DNA of 64,000 nt, taken from the NCBI GenBank assembly GCA_963747835.1, contig CAVVGO010000005.1, positions 1,798,001 to 1,862,000 of the forward strand, given 5' to 3'. The position numbers and the translations under genes are program-made. The stretch's first letter is position 1, and every line of letters starts with the position of its first letter. The DNA is from JAJPKK01 sp963747835. Lineage in GTDB: Bacteria; Pseudomonadota; Alphaproteobacteria; Rhizobiales; Xanthobacteraceae. Of the stretch, positions 34,475 through 43,141 are shown one piece after another. Below the pieces are notes generated by a model that was not told where the DNA came from, ran no database searches, and saw nothing but the letters and a program-made list of their open reading frames with translations.

Positions 34475-36136
34475 ATGCGCGTGCGCAGATGGGTCGGTAA
34501 CCTGGGCCTCGCTGCCGCGGTCGGAGTAGCCTACTACTTGGTGGCGTACGTCAGCCTGAGCGGGCTATTTTTCTATCAGTCTGAAGGCGTAACCGTCTTC
34601 TGGGCCGCGGCTGGCATTTCCTCGGGTCTATTGATAGGTTTTGGTTCTCGCGCACAATGGCCCGTGGTTGCCGGAGTTTTGGTCGGGGCCTTTCTCGTTC
34701 CTTTGGTCGTGTTGGAGCGTGGCATCTGGCTATCTGCAATCTTTGCCATCTGCGACGCCGCGGAACCAGTAATTATAGCAGGATTGATCGCGCGATATTT
34801 CGGTAAGGGTTTCACCCTCGATCATTTTCGCAAAGTCTTTGGTTTCTTGGGAGCTGCCATTGCCGGGACTGCTCCATCATCTTTGGGGGGAGCCGTGGCG
34901 TCTCGGTTATTCCTCGGCCCGGAGGCAGAAATCCTCACCACCTGGCTGCATTGGTGGACAGGTGTGGCCGTTGGCGTTGTGACTGCCGCTCCAGTCGTGA
35001 TTGGATTCTCTGCCGCCATGCGCGAGCCGCCGCCGCGGAGCGAACTGATCGAAGGCGTTGCCGGTCTGTTGGCGCTCGCGGCGATGACCGGGGTTGTGCT
35101 TTCGCTCCCGGAGCAGTTTTGGGAAACGGTCGCGCCTGGAGCGCTGTTGTTTCCCGTGCTGTTGTGGCTGGCCGCCCGTTGTCGCCCGGTATTCGCCGCG
35201 GCGGGGGTGTTGGTGGTTTCCCTCACCATCGCATGGACGACAATCTTCGACATCGGTCATTTTGCAAATACGGGACTGACAGTCGATTACCGCATCATAC
35301 AGGCTCAAGCGGTTATTCTTACTGCGGCGATCAGCGCGCAGGTGCTTGCCGCGCTGTTTGCCGAGCGCAGGGAGAGCGAAGCACGCTTAGCACGCGCGAA
35401 CGCCATGTTGGAGCGCGAACGCGATAACAGGCTACTGAACGCGCAGGCGGTCACGGCCGTGATTGCTCATGAAATACGCCAACCCCTGGCCGCTATCGTG
35501 ACAAACGCCGATACCGCGTTGCGGTGGCTTGGACAGACGCCACCTAATCATGACAAAGCGCGGGCGAACCTGACCAGCATAAAAGGCGACGGGCATCGTG
35601 CCAGCGAAGTGTTCGACGGCATTCGCGCCATGTTCGGGAAGGACAGCTGGGAACGACAGCCAATCGATGTAAACCGTCTTGTTCTCGGCGTAACGGACTC
35701 TTTGAAAGAAGAGTTGCGTGGTCATGGCGTGGTGACCCGTTATGAGTTGACCACCGCGTTACCTATGGTTAATGGCCATCGGGTTCAGTTGTGGGAGGTC
35801 GTTTTCAACCTGATCAACAACGCGGTCGAAGCTATGGTCGGCACGACCGACCGAAGTCGCATGTTGCGGTTGAGAACGGAGGTTTGCGGTCAGGACGAAA
35901 TTGTCGTGTCAGTGGAAGACTCCGGACCGGGAATTGATCCGAAGCAGTTGGAGAAAGTGTTTAATGCGTTCGTTTCGACAAAGGCTCATGGAACCGGACT
36001 TGGGCTCGCCATTTGCCGCATGATTGTCGAGGGCCATGGCGGCCGACTTAAAGCATCATCGGATGGGAAGAGCGGGGCGCAGTTCCAATTCGTGTTGCCG
36101 ATCGGGTCAACGGACAAGGACGGAGGGGAAACTTAG
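34475..36136 (+). CDS. MASE1-domain sensor histidine kinase, orphan
   Basis: A 553-residue membrane kinase. The N-terminal 300 residues carry eight or so hydrophobic segments with the MASE1 hallmark FFYQSEGVTVFWAAAGISSGLLI and WLHWWTGVAVGVVTAAPVV. A short coiled linker (ERRESEARLARANAMLERER) leads to the HisKA box with phospho-acceptor H332 (VIAHEIRQPLAAI), then N box VVFNLINNAVEAM, G1 DSGPGID and G2 GTGLGLAICRMIVEGHGG. MASE1 is a predicted integral sensory domain of unknown ligand. No response regulator is adjacent. Lower GC than neighbouring genes suggests acquisition. Confidence 0.9.
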   Translation: MRVRRWVGNLGLAAAVGVAYYLVAYVSLSGLFFYQSEGVTVFWAAAGISSGLLIGFGSRAQWPVVAGVLVGAFLVPLVVLERGIWLSAIFAICDAAEPVIIAGLIARYFGKGFTLDHFRKVFGFLGAAIAGTAPSSLGGAVASRLFLGPEAEILTTWLHWWTGVAVGVVTAAPVVIGFSAAMREPPPRSELIEGVAGLLALAAMTGVVLSLPEQFWETVAPGALLFPVLLWLAARCRPVFAAAGVLVVSLTIAWTTIFDIGHFANTGLTVDYRIIQAQAVILTAAISAQVLAALFAERRESEARLARANAMLERERDNRLLNAQAVTAVIAHEIRQPLAAIVTNADTALRWLGQTPPNHDKARANLTSIKGDGHRASEVFDGIRAMFGKDSWERQPIDVNRLVLGVTDSLKEELRGHGVVTRYELTTALPMVNGHRVQLWEVVFNLINNAVEAMVGTTDRSRMLRLRTEVCGQDEIVVSVEDSGPGIDPKQLEKVFNAFVSTKAHGTGLGLAICRMIVEGHGGRLKASSDGKSGAQFQFVLPIGSTDKDGGET

Positions 36137-36250
36137 ATCAGGACGATACTCGATGTGCTCGACCTTAAAGAGATCAGTCGTCCAGGTCGGGATTGCGGCT
36201 TCTCTTGAGATTTTCGGCTGGAAGCGTTTTGAAGACGCAAATGGCCCTGC

Positions 36251-36801
36251 TTATCGATGCAGGTGTTCCTTCGCGCGATCTAGGATTTCATCGGACAAAA
36301 AGGTGTCCGATGCTATCCGCGCCATCGTCATGGCCCCGATCATGGTGGCGAGGGCGACGATCGCATCACCTCGTGCCTCGGGTCCGGACTGATTGCCAGC
36401 GAGGGTGACGAGCAGCTTTTTCAGAGCCTCCGTCGCCGCGGCCTTGGTCTCATCACCAGACCGAGCCACCTCGCTACCCAGGGCCGCGAGGGGACAGATC
36501 GGCGTCGGCGCATCGCGGTGTGAGGTCGACAGATAGCTGTCGACTGCGGCGTTGACGCCGCCCTTCGACATGGTCCGGCTAATGGTCGCGACCGTCTTGT
36601 CACCGGCGGCGGAGAACGCTTCGGCGACGAGGTGCTGCTTGTCGCGGAAATGCCGATAGAACCCGCCGTGGGTGAGGCCCGCCGCCGCCATCACGTCGGC
36701 AACGCTTGCCTTCGCGATCCCCGTTCGCCGGATGTGGTCCGCGGCGGCGGCGACGATCGCTTCTCGCGTCTGCGCCGCTTCTTTGTTCGACTTTCTCAAC
36801 G
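36251..36801 (-). CDS. TetR family transcriptional repressor
   Basis: A TetR regulator with N-terminal helix-turn-helix TREAIVAAAADHIRRTGIAKASVADVMAAAGLTHGGFYRHFRDKQHLVAEAF and a ligand domain with PTPICPLAALGSEVARS typical of the TetR_C group near oxidoreductase or hydrolase genes. I prefer TTG 36801 (183 residues; AAGGGA upstream): the alternative ATG at 36883 lies beyond the operator palindrome 36856-36875, so the coding region would run through the operator, and it adds a non-conserved, basic stretch. It is divergent from the alpha/beta hydrolase gene and presumably represses it. Confidence 0.85.
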
Positions 36802-36855
36802 GCTGGTCCCTTCTGGCCCGCTCTGCACGAGAGGCTTGACAGATTAGATGATGCT

Positions 36856-36875
36856 TGACATCTATATAGATGTCA
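36856..36875. promoter_or_regulatory. TetR operator palindrome
   Basis: A perfect 20-bp palindrome TGACATCTATATAGATGTCA between the divergent TetR and hydrolase genes, extended by GATGC (36850-36854) and GCATC (36880-36884) into a 35-bp imperfect dyad. Size, symmetry and position are those of an autoregulatory TetR operator controlling both directions. Confidence 0.8.
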
Positions 36876-36917
36876 TACGGCATCTAAATTAGAAGAAAGT
36901 AACATGGAGTCAATAAG

Positions 36918-37772
36918 ATGTCAGATATCCGCTTCCTGACCACGACATTCAATACGGCGGCTACCAAAGCGGTCTGTGTAAACGGGACGAACTTCGCCTA
37001 TCGCGAAATAGGCGATAAGCCGGGCATTCCTGTTGTCTTTCTGCATCATCTGACCGCAGTGCTGGAAGATTGGGACCCGGCGATTGCCGATGGGCTGGCC
37101 AAGAACCGTCCTGTTATCATTTTCGACAATCGCGGCGTCGGTAGTTCCGAAGGCAAGACGCCCGACACTGTTGCCGATATGGCCAAGGACGCTATGGCCT
37201 TCATCGACGCTTTGGGATTCCCCAAAGTCGATCTTTTCGGGTTCTCCTTGGGCGGCTTTGTTGCACAAGCCATCGCGCAGGATTGGCCCAACGTGGTGCG
37301 CCGTGTGATCCTTGCCGGCACCGCCCCCGCTGGCGGTAAAGGCCTCAGCAATGCAGGCGCTCTGCTGCAAGACGCCATTGCAAAGGCAGCTGCCGAGAAT
37401 AAGCATCCTAAGCATCTTCTCTTCTTCCGGCCTTCGAAAACCAGCCAACAGGCGGCCGACGCATTCCTCAGCCGTCTAAGCGAACGCAAGGAGGACCGCG
37501 ACGCAGCAGTGACGAATGAAGCCATTCACGCCCAGGTCGCGGCGATCACGAAATGGGGAATGGCGTCTGCAGGCTCACTCCACTCCATCAGTCAGCCGGT
37601 TCTGGTCGTTAACGGCGACAACGACATCATGGTGCCGACAATCAATTCCGTGGAACTGGCCGGCAAACTACCCAAAGCCGAGCTCAGCATTTTCCCGGAC
37701 GCTGGACACGGCGCTATCTTCCAATACCACGAGATGTTTACTCAGCAGGCTCTGCGGTTCCTTCAGGCCTGA
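36918..37772 (+). CDS. Alpha/beta hydrolase
   Basis: A 284-residue cytoplasmic hydrolase. Nucleophile S110 is in the elbow GFSLGG; the acid is in VNGDNDIMVPT and the His in PDAGHGAIFQ; the oxyanion region is VFLHHLTAVLEDWDP and DNRGVGSSEGKTPDTV. Similar proteins are esterases, chloroperoxidases or epoxide hydrolase-like; no substrate can be assigned. The start ATG 36918 is 43 bases after the TetR operator, so induction by the TetR ligand is expected. Confidence 0.85.
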   Translation: MSDIRFLTTTFNTAATKAVCVNGTNFAYREIGDKPGIPVVFLHHLTAVLEDWDPAIADGLAKNRPVIIFDNRGVGSSEGKTPDTVADMAKDAMAFIDALGFPKVDLFGFSLGGFVAQAIAQDWPNVVRRVILAGTAPAGGKGLSNAGALLQDAIAKAAAENKHPKHLLFFRPSKTSQQAADAFLSRLSERKEDRDAAVTNEAIHAQVAAITKWGMASAGSLHSISQPVLVVNGDNDIMVPTINSVELAGKLPKAELSIFPDAGHGAIFQYHEMFTQQALRFLQA

Positions 37773-37894
37773 CAGCAAAGGTCATCGACAAGGTAGCGGA
37801 AAAACTCGACCCGTATTTGCAACCCGTGTTGCAAAAAGCGTCTCAATATAGATAGGGCCGCATTCGAGATGAGTAAAGCTGGTAGGAGAGCATC

Positions 37895-38476
37895 ATGATG
37901 TGTGCACGACTTGCTTCTATGCTTGCCGCGGCGGCCGTCGCGACATTATGTCAAACCGGCTCCGTGGGAGCCCAGCCTGTGACTGAGACGAGTATCTCGA
38001 CGACAATCATCCCCGTCGAACACGTCGTTATGAGGACGAAAAAACCGTACACCGAGGTCAAAGCTGCCCTGGAAACCCGGCTCGGCCGACTGGACAGCGG
38101 TATCCGCTCATTATTGAATGAAAACAGAGTCGATGAGCTTAGAGCTGCTCTGGCAAAGCTCGCCGGCAGAGACGGGCTTGTCATCCACTACGTGGCCGTG
38201 CACGGCGATTGGCTGATCCTCAACGGTGGTCGTCGAAACGGCAACATCTACCATATCGGAAACGTTCTGTCGGCAGTTGTGATGACCCGTGAAAACTTCG
38301 GTGCTGGTCTGTATGCGCCCCTGCGTGTCGCAGTATATGAGGACGGAAACGGAACCACGTTCGAGTACGACAAGCCTTCAACACTATTTGCACAATTTCA
38401 CAATCCGAAGATCGATGAAGTCGCACATAGTCTGGATGATCGGTTGGCGGCCTTCTTGGCCGCTGTGGCGCGATAG
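37895..38476 (+). CDS. Secreted DUF302 domain protein
   Basis: A 193-residue protein from ATG 37895 with AGGAG seven bases upstream. The signal peptide is MMCARLASMLAAAAVATLCQTGSVGA-Q. The mature part has VMRTKKPYTEVKAALETRLGRLD, then a DUF302-type fold with PLRVAVYEDGNGTTFEYDKPSTLFAQF, the conserved ligand-like loop. It probably binds small molecules or metals in the periplasm. It lies 122 bases after the hydrolase gene, with no shared operon evidence. Confidence 0.75.
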   Translation: MMCARLASMLAAAAVATLCQTGSVGAQPVTETSISTTIIPVEHVVMRTKKPYTEVKAALETRLGRLDSGIRSLLNENRVDELRAALAKLAGRDGLVIHYVAVHGDWLILNGGRRNGNIYHIGNVLSAVVMTRENFGAGLYAPLRVAVYEDGNGTTFEYDKPSTLFAQFHNPKIDEVAHSLDDRLAAFLAAVAR

Positions 38477-38686
38477 GAGAGGCTGACGGCATTTTTCGAG
38501 CGTTTAGCGGGAGCTTTCGGCAACGTTCCGTCGCGGCGGTATCCTGCCAACGGCGCAAAACACGGTATCGGTGTAACCGTTGGCTGGCTCGCAAGTATTG
38601 GCCTGGTACAATTGCGCCGCGGGGCCGAAACTGACCCAACTCGGAACACGTTCCGAATATCCGTATCGCTATCTATTCCGCTTCGT

Positions 38687-39328
38687 TTACCGTGGCGCAA
38701 CGCTCTCTCCGCGCGAGGTCGATCGCATTCTCCTCACCAGGTCAGCCATGACTTTTATGGTCGCCGCGAGGACCAGCGCGCAAAGGGCCGCCTTCGACAC
38801 GGTTTCCATCGCCCCCTCGATCAGCAGGCCATGGGCCAAAGTCCCTACGACGATAACGACCGCGAGGAGCATATGGGCGATGCGCCACGTTCGCAGTCGC
38901 AGTCCCAATCGCCGGCGGAGTGCAGCCAAAAGTGCGACGGCGAAGATCGCCCACATGGCGATCACACCAAAGGGCGAGAACGGCGTCGGCGATGTGAGCA
39001 GAAGGGCGTCGATCATATCCGGCGGACTGGTGATCCAAAGGCCCCCGACGTGGACCACCACCGCCACGACCAGCACGCCTCCGATCCAGCGATGTGCACG
39101 CCGCCCACGATAAGCCGACGGTCCCGGCAAGTATCCGCCAATCAGCAGAGGCTGAACGAGCAGGAGACCCAGTCCGATAATCCCTGCGAATCCAGCCAGT
39201 ATGTAGAGCGGAGTGCGCCATTCGAGCTGAGGACTCGCCGCTGCGGCGGCGATCGGCACGCAAATGGCGGCTGCAAGGGCAGCCCAGGTCAGGGTGACCC
39301 GGGCCAATCTCCATCCCTTCATTCCCAA
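38687..39328 (-). CDS. Ferric-reductase/cytochrome b561-like membrane protein
   Basis: A 213-residue protein with six hydrophobic segments (WAALAAAICVPIAAAAA, PLYILAGFAGIIGLGLLLVQPLLIGG, IGGVLVVAVVVHVGGLWI, VIAMWAIFAVALLAAL, RIAHMLLAVVIVVGTLAHGLLI, AALCALVLAATIKVM). Histidines at HRWIGG, VVVHVGG, IAHML and LAHGL are spaced as in heme-binding ferric reductase-like transmembrane domains. Start ATG 39328 (or 39322). It begins 5 bases after the stop of the intradiol-dioxygenase-like gene, so the two form an operon. Confidence 0.75.
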   Translation of the reverse strand: MGMKGWRLARVTLTWAALAAAICVPIAAAAASPQLEWRTPLYILAGFAGIIGLGLLLVQPLLIGGYLPGPSAYRGRRAHRWIGGVLVVAVVVHVGGLWITSPPDMIDALLLTSPTPFSPFGVIAMWAIFAVALLAALRRRLGLRLRTWRIAHMLLAVVIVVGTLAHGLLIEGAMETVSKAALCALVLAATIKVMADLVRRMRSTSRGESVAPR

Positions 39329-39333
39329 CCCGG

Positions 39334-39822
39334 TCAGGCCGGCTGAAGGACGAAGTGCGCCTCTAGGCTGACCTCTTTTGCGCTCTTCATCACGGGACGC
39401 AGAAACACGGTTTTGAATTCACCGCTGTCGTAGGCGAGGTGGCCATGCGGTTGGCCAAAGATGGGAATAATCTGCGGTATCTCGAGACGGAACGCCCCGT
39501 TCTCGTCGGTGAGCGTGGCTCCATGACTACGCTGCTCTTCCTCCCGCCCTTCGGTCGTGTGCGCCCAGATTTGGATGCGCTGCCCGGCGAGCGGAGTCCC
39601 GTTGCCTGCGCGGCGTACGGTACCCGTCATCAAGAAGCCGCCCTTGCCGATCCGCTCCACGATCGGCGCGCCCTTGAAGTAGTTGTTGGCCCCCCCCGCC
39701 ATCGAAACGGTCGGTACGAGGCTTTCCGCGTAGGCGGGCAACAGGAGCCCGGAAGCCCCGGTTGCTAGGACGGAGCCGCCAGCGGCGAGGAGGTTGCGGC
39801 GGTTGAGTACGACGGTGGTCAT
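39334..39822 (-). CDS. Secreted intradiol-dioxygenase-like protein
   Basis: A 162-residue protein from ATG 39822 with AGGAGG upstream. It carries a Tat-type leader (NRRNLLAAGGSVLATGASG... AYA). The beta-sandwich core resembles intradiol ring-cleavage dioxygenases: GTVRRAGNGTPLAGQRIQIWAHTTEGR, TLTDENGAFRLEIP and GQPHGHLAYD with the PH-x-H pair. The two iron-ligand tyrosines of true dioxygenases are not obvious and the protein is short, so activity is uncertain. It is co-transcribed with a heme-type membrane protein, suggesting a periplasmic redox unit. Confidence 0.75.
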   Translation of the reverse strand: MTTVVLNRRNLLAAGGSVLATGASGLLLPAYAESLVPTVSMAGGANNYFKGAPIVERIGKGGFLMTGTVRRAGNGTPLAGQRIQIWAHTTEGREEEQRSHGATLTDENGAFRLEIPQIIPIFGQPHGHLAYDSGEFKTVFLRPVMKSAKEVSLEAHFVLQPA

Positions 39823-40142
39823 GTCAATTCCTCCTGACGATCGTGCAGTTGCTGCGCCGATAGGACGGCAACGGGCACGAGACGCCCGAACTCTAGCGCG
39901 GTTGCGACCAATTTCCCAGTTGAGGGAGGCGAAGAACGCGATAGGTCGCAATAACAGTTTTGTGAACAGGTGTACCGGCCGCTGAACCAACTTCGTTGAC
40001 GAGACATATTCAGAAACGTCCGATGCGCAGGGTTGCTTCTCACTTGGCCCATCGCTCCCGATCGCCGACCGAGGCCAGGCGAGCGAACAGTGGTTTGTCT
40101 GCTTCCGGCCCGTTTTCGGACATCCTGCGATGTCCGAACTCA

Positions 40143-40305
40143 GAGCACGTTTCGATGCGATCGAATCACCTCTCTCGATCGTCATGCCCGCGCTTGTCGC
40201 GGGCATCCACGTCTTCCTCGGACGGTCCAGCGAGAAGGGCGTGGATGGCCGGGACAAGCCCGGCCATGACTCGGAGAGGCGGTTCAACATCATCGGAATC
40301 CGCTC
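40143..40305. repeat. Extended family A repeat
   Basis: GAGCACGTTTCGATGCGATC, core GTCATGCCCGCGCTTGTCGC (40181) to GACAAGCCCGGCCATGAC (40270), then GGTTCAACATCATCGGAATCC. Same unit as 26347-26509 (inverted) and 44237-44429. Confidence 0.75.
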
Positions 40306-40384
40306 TTAAGTCCGGAATGCGCACCTAAGCTGACGTCGTGCGACTACTCTGAGTTCACGGGGCCACGCCCTATTTGAGGGCCAG

Positions 40385-40515
40385 CATCCGCGGCGGGCCG
40401 CTGGCAGACATCGACGCGGTCGCGGGGGTGGTCTTGGCGATCGGCCGGTTGATGCAGACGGTATCGGCGTTGATCGAGTTCGAGGTCAACCCTCTGATCG
40501 TCCACGCTAAGGGGC
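40385..40515 (+). pseudogene. Relic of the acyl-CoA synthetase 3' end, copy 3
   Basis: The + frame reads PLADIDAVAGVVLAIGRLMQTVSALIEFEVNPLIVHAKG, against PPADIDAVVQVVLAIGRLMQTVPELTEIDVNPLMVHARG in the intact gene. No upstream domains are present. It is closer to the intact gene at the 3' end than copy 2. Confidence 0.75.
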
Positions 40516-40547
40516 AGAAAAATGACATTATCATATATTCGGCGCCA

Positions 40548-40577
40548 AACAAAAACCGCCCCGAATCGGGGGCGGTT
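40548..40577 (-). terminator. Orphan minus-strand terminator
   Basis: AACCGCCCC (40554-40562) pairs with GGGGCGGTT (40569-40577) around GAATC; on the minus strand it is followed by TTTTTGTTT. No minus-strand gene ends here, so it may be left from deleted DNA or insulate the downstream cti gene. Confidence 0.55.
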
Positions 40578-40677
40578 CGGGCCTTCGTGTCGGGAGCATT
40601 GCGACAACTGGTTGCATTCGGCCTATGCATAGGATGCTGCTGGCCTTCAGAATGGTCCATTGATCAGGGGCGGCCCG

Positions 40678-43044
40678 ATGTTTTGCTTACGCGTTTGTTG
40701 TCTGCTTGCCACGATGATCCTTGCGCTGATCGGCGGCATTCGAAGCGCCAATGCACAGACCGATCCTGCCGCCAATGACAACTACACCGCCCTCATCCAG
40801 CCGATCTTCGATAACCGCTGTGTCGCCTGCCACAGCTGCTTCAATGCCCCCTGCCAGCTCAACCTGCAGAGCCATTCGGGCCTAGCGCGCGGCGCGACCA
40901 AGCTCAACGTCTATGACGGCTCCCGACCAAAGAGCGTCGACCCCTCCCGGCTCGACATCGATGGCCGCAGCGTCGCCGACTGGCGTGCCAAGGGCTTCTT
41001 CGACGTGGTGGGCACGGAGCCCGCCCGGACGCTGCTGATGCAGCTGGTGGGCCTCAGGGCCCGGCATCCGACCGCACAGCCGAAAAAGCCAGTCGGCGAG
41101 AGCAATTTCTGCCCGGCCAACAGCGACGACGGCGCGGCTGTCGCACAGAGCGCGCCCGAACTCGGTATGCCGTACGGGCTGCCGTCACTGTCGCAAACGG
41201 AGATGAGCGCCCTCGAAGAGTGGATCGCCCGCGGTGCGCCCGGCCCGTCGGGCGCGAGCCTGGCGAGCCAACGTGGGGTGCCGCCTCAGCTGCAGACCGA
41301 AGTGCGCGCCTGGGAGGACTTTCTCAATGGCCAAACGCCGCGCGAGCAGCTTGTGGCTCGTTATCTCTACGAGCATCTGTTTCTGGCGCATCTCCATTTC
41401 ACCTCCGATACGGCATCCCCGCGCCCGGCATTCTTCCGCCTGGCGCGCTCACGTACACCGTGCGAGGCGGGCGTCGATGAGATTGCGACGCGACGGCCGA
41501 ATGACGATCCTGGCCCGGGCGGTTTCCACTACTGCCTGAGCCGGTTCGACGGCACGATCGTCGACAAGACCCACATCACCTATGATCTCTCCCCGCAAAA
41601 GCTCGAGCGGATCCGGCGAACATTCCTCGAGCCTCAGTGGAATGTGAAGAACCTGCCCGGCTATAACGAGGACACGGCCGGCAACCCGTTCAGCACGTTC
41701 GCCGACATCCCGGTGCGTGCGCGCTACCAGTTCCTGCTTGACGACGCCGAGTACGAAGTCAGCACCTTCATCAAGGGTCCGGCATGCAACGGCAGCATTG
41801 CGGTCAACTCGATCCAGGCGCAGTTCTTCGTCCTCTTCCTGAGACCTGATGCCGATAGCATGGTGCTGTCGTCCGAGCATGCACGGCAGGCCCAGGACAT
41901 GCTGATCCTCCCGGGCGTATGGGGGAGCGACGTGCCGTTCTTCGACTACATCCCGTTCTTTCAGCGCCTCATCGCACAGCGCGAAGCTTACCGTAAGCTC
42001 AGGGCCAACTCCTTGCGCAAGCTGCGCCCGGCCGGCTATAGGCTCGAGGACATCTGGAACGGCGACGGCCGTAACCCGGACGCGCTGCTTACCGTATTCC
42101 GGCACTTCGACAATGCCGTTGTCACGCAGGGCGCCGCCGGCGATCTGTCGAAAACGCTGTTTGTCCTCGACTACCCGCTATTTGAACGCCTCGTCTACAA
42201 TCTCGTCGTCAACTACGATGTATTCGGAAACGTTGGCCACCAATCGCTGACCCGGCTCTACATGGACATGATCCGGATGGAGGCGGAGGAGCTGTTCCTG
42301 GCTTTTCTGCCGCCGTCGCAGCGGGCCGGACTGCGAAAGTCCTGGTATCGCGGCGGCCCGCTCACCGACCTTAAGCTCCGCTACATGTTCCCGCTCATCA
42401 ACAGTTCCGCGCCAACCGGCGTCATCTACCGCAACGAGGCCCATGCCAAAACGGAGTTGGTCGACCGCGTGCTGAACGAGTACCTGCCCGCGCAGGTGCG
42501 CGGCCGTCCCGATGCGCTCAATTGGAAAGTATTGAGGTTGCCCCAGGTCGCAGGAGCAATACCCGTGCTGTCCGCGCCGGAGCAGGCGTTGCGCCGAGTA
42601 GCGTCAATCAAAGCCGGCAGTGCCATGCCGTTCGCGCGTTTCCTTCCCGATCTTGCCATCGTGCTGTTGCGCGGCCGGGACGGCCGCGCGTCGCTCTACA
42701 GCCTTGTGCACAACCGCGAACACACCAACGTGTCTTGGATGTTGGGGGAGTCGGAGCGCTTCGCCCCGCAGGAGGACTCGCTCACCGTGCGGAATGGCGT
42801 GCTTGGCGCTTACCCCAACATGTTCTTCGTGGTACCGGAAGCCGAGATCGACGTGTTTTCAAACGCCGTCGCGCACCTCAAGTCACCCGCTGACTACAAT
42901 CAGTTGGTTGACAACTTCGGCATGCGGCGATCGAACGAAAAGTTCTGGTCGGTCTACGACGCGATCAACTCAACCCACCTCGCCAGCGATCCCGTGCGCT
43001 CGGGAACCTTGGATCTCACGCGCTATACAATCGACGGGAGATAG
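40678..43044 (+). CDS. cti: Cis/trans unsaturated fatty acid isomerase
   Basis: A 788-residue periplasmic heme enzyme that converts cis to trans double bonds of membrane phospholipids under solvent or heat stress. ATG 40678 starts a signal peptide (MFCLRVCCLLATMILALIGGIRSANA-Q). The heme c site is CVACH within IFDNRCVACHSCFNAPCQLN, a Cti hallmark. Conserved blocks include SRLDIDGRSVADWRAKGFFDV, REQLVARYLYEHLFLAHLHF, WGSDVPFFDYIPFFQRL and NREHTNVSWMLGESERFAP. Full family length. Cti is best known in Pseudomonas and Vibrio, so its presence here suggests transfer. A TTG at 40660 is an alternative start. Confidence 0.9.
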   Translation: MFCLRVCCLLATMILALIGGIRSANAQTDPAANDNYTALIQPIFDNRCVACHSCFNAPCQLNLQSHSGLARGATKLNVYDGSRPKSVDPSRLDIDGRSVADWRAKGFFDVVGTEPARTLLMQLVGLRARHPTAQPKKPVGESNFCPANSDDGAAVAQSAPELGMPYGLPSLSQTEMSALEEWIARGAPGPSGASLASQRGVPPQLQTEVRAWEDFLNGQTPREQLVARYLYEHLFLAHLHFTSDTASPRPAFFRLARSRTPCEAGVDEIATRRPNDDPGPGGFHYCLSRFDGTIVDKTHITYDLSPQKLERIRRTFLEPQWNVKNLPGYNEDTAGNPFSTFADIPVRARYQFLLDDAEYEVSTFIKGPACNGSIAVNSIQAQFFVLFLRPDADSMVLSSEHARQAQDMLILPGVWGSDVPFFDYIPFFQRLIAQREAYRKLRANSLRKLRPAGYRLEDIWNGDGRNPDALLTVFRHFDNAVVTQGAAGDLSKTLFVLDYPLFERLVYNLVVNYDVFGNVGHQSLTRLYMDMIRMEAEELFLAFLPPSQRAGLRKSWYRGGPLTDLKLRYMFPLINSSAPTGVIYRNEAHAKTELVDRVLNEYLPAQVRGRPDALNWKVLRLPQVAGAIPVLSAPEQALRRVASIKAGSAMPFARFLPDLAIVLLRGRDGRASLYSLVHNREHTNVSWMLGESERFAPQEDSLTVRNGVLGAYPNMFFVVPEAEIDVFSNAVAHLKSPADYNQLVDNFGMRRSNEKFWSVYDAINSTHLASDPVRSGTLDLTRYTIDGR

Positions 43045-43141
43045 CGGGCCCGCGCATCTGGCTTGGTTTCTCTGGCCGAGCGCGCCACCTTGCGGACATG
43101 ATCGCGGACCCTAAGGGCGCCGAGCGTTGCGTTCCGCGCCG

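Larger units (their letters stand above)
39823..40677. other. Intergenic mosaic: repeat, gene relic and orphan terminator
   Basis: About 855 bases without an intact gene. It contains the extended family A repeat (40143-40305), copy 3 of the acyl-CoA synthetase 3'-end relic (40385-40515) and a minus-strand terminator (40548-40577). The segment 40060-40140 (CTTCCGGCCC ... GATGTCCGAAC) looks like further degraded DNA. Confidence 0.5.

Noticed and set aside
40061..40140. A transposase fragment
   Set aside because: No recognisable transposase motif in any frame; treated as degraded intergenic DNA.
40181..40270. CRISPR array or IS end
   Set aside because: The repeats are single dispersed palindromes with no spacers and no transposase reading frame nearby.
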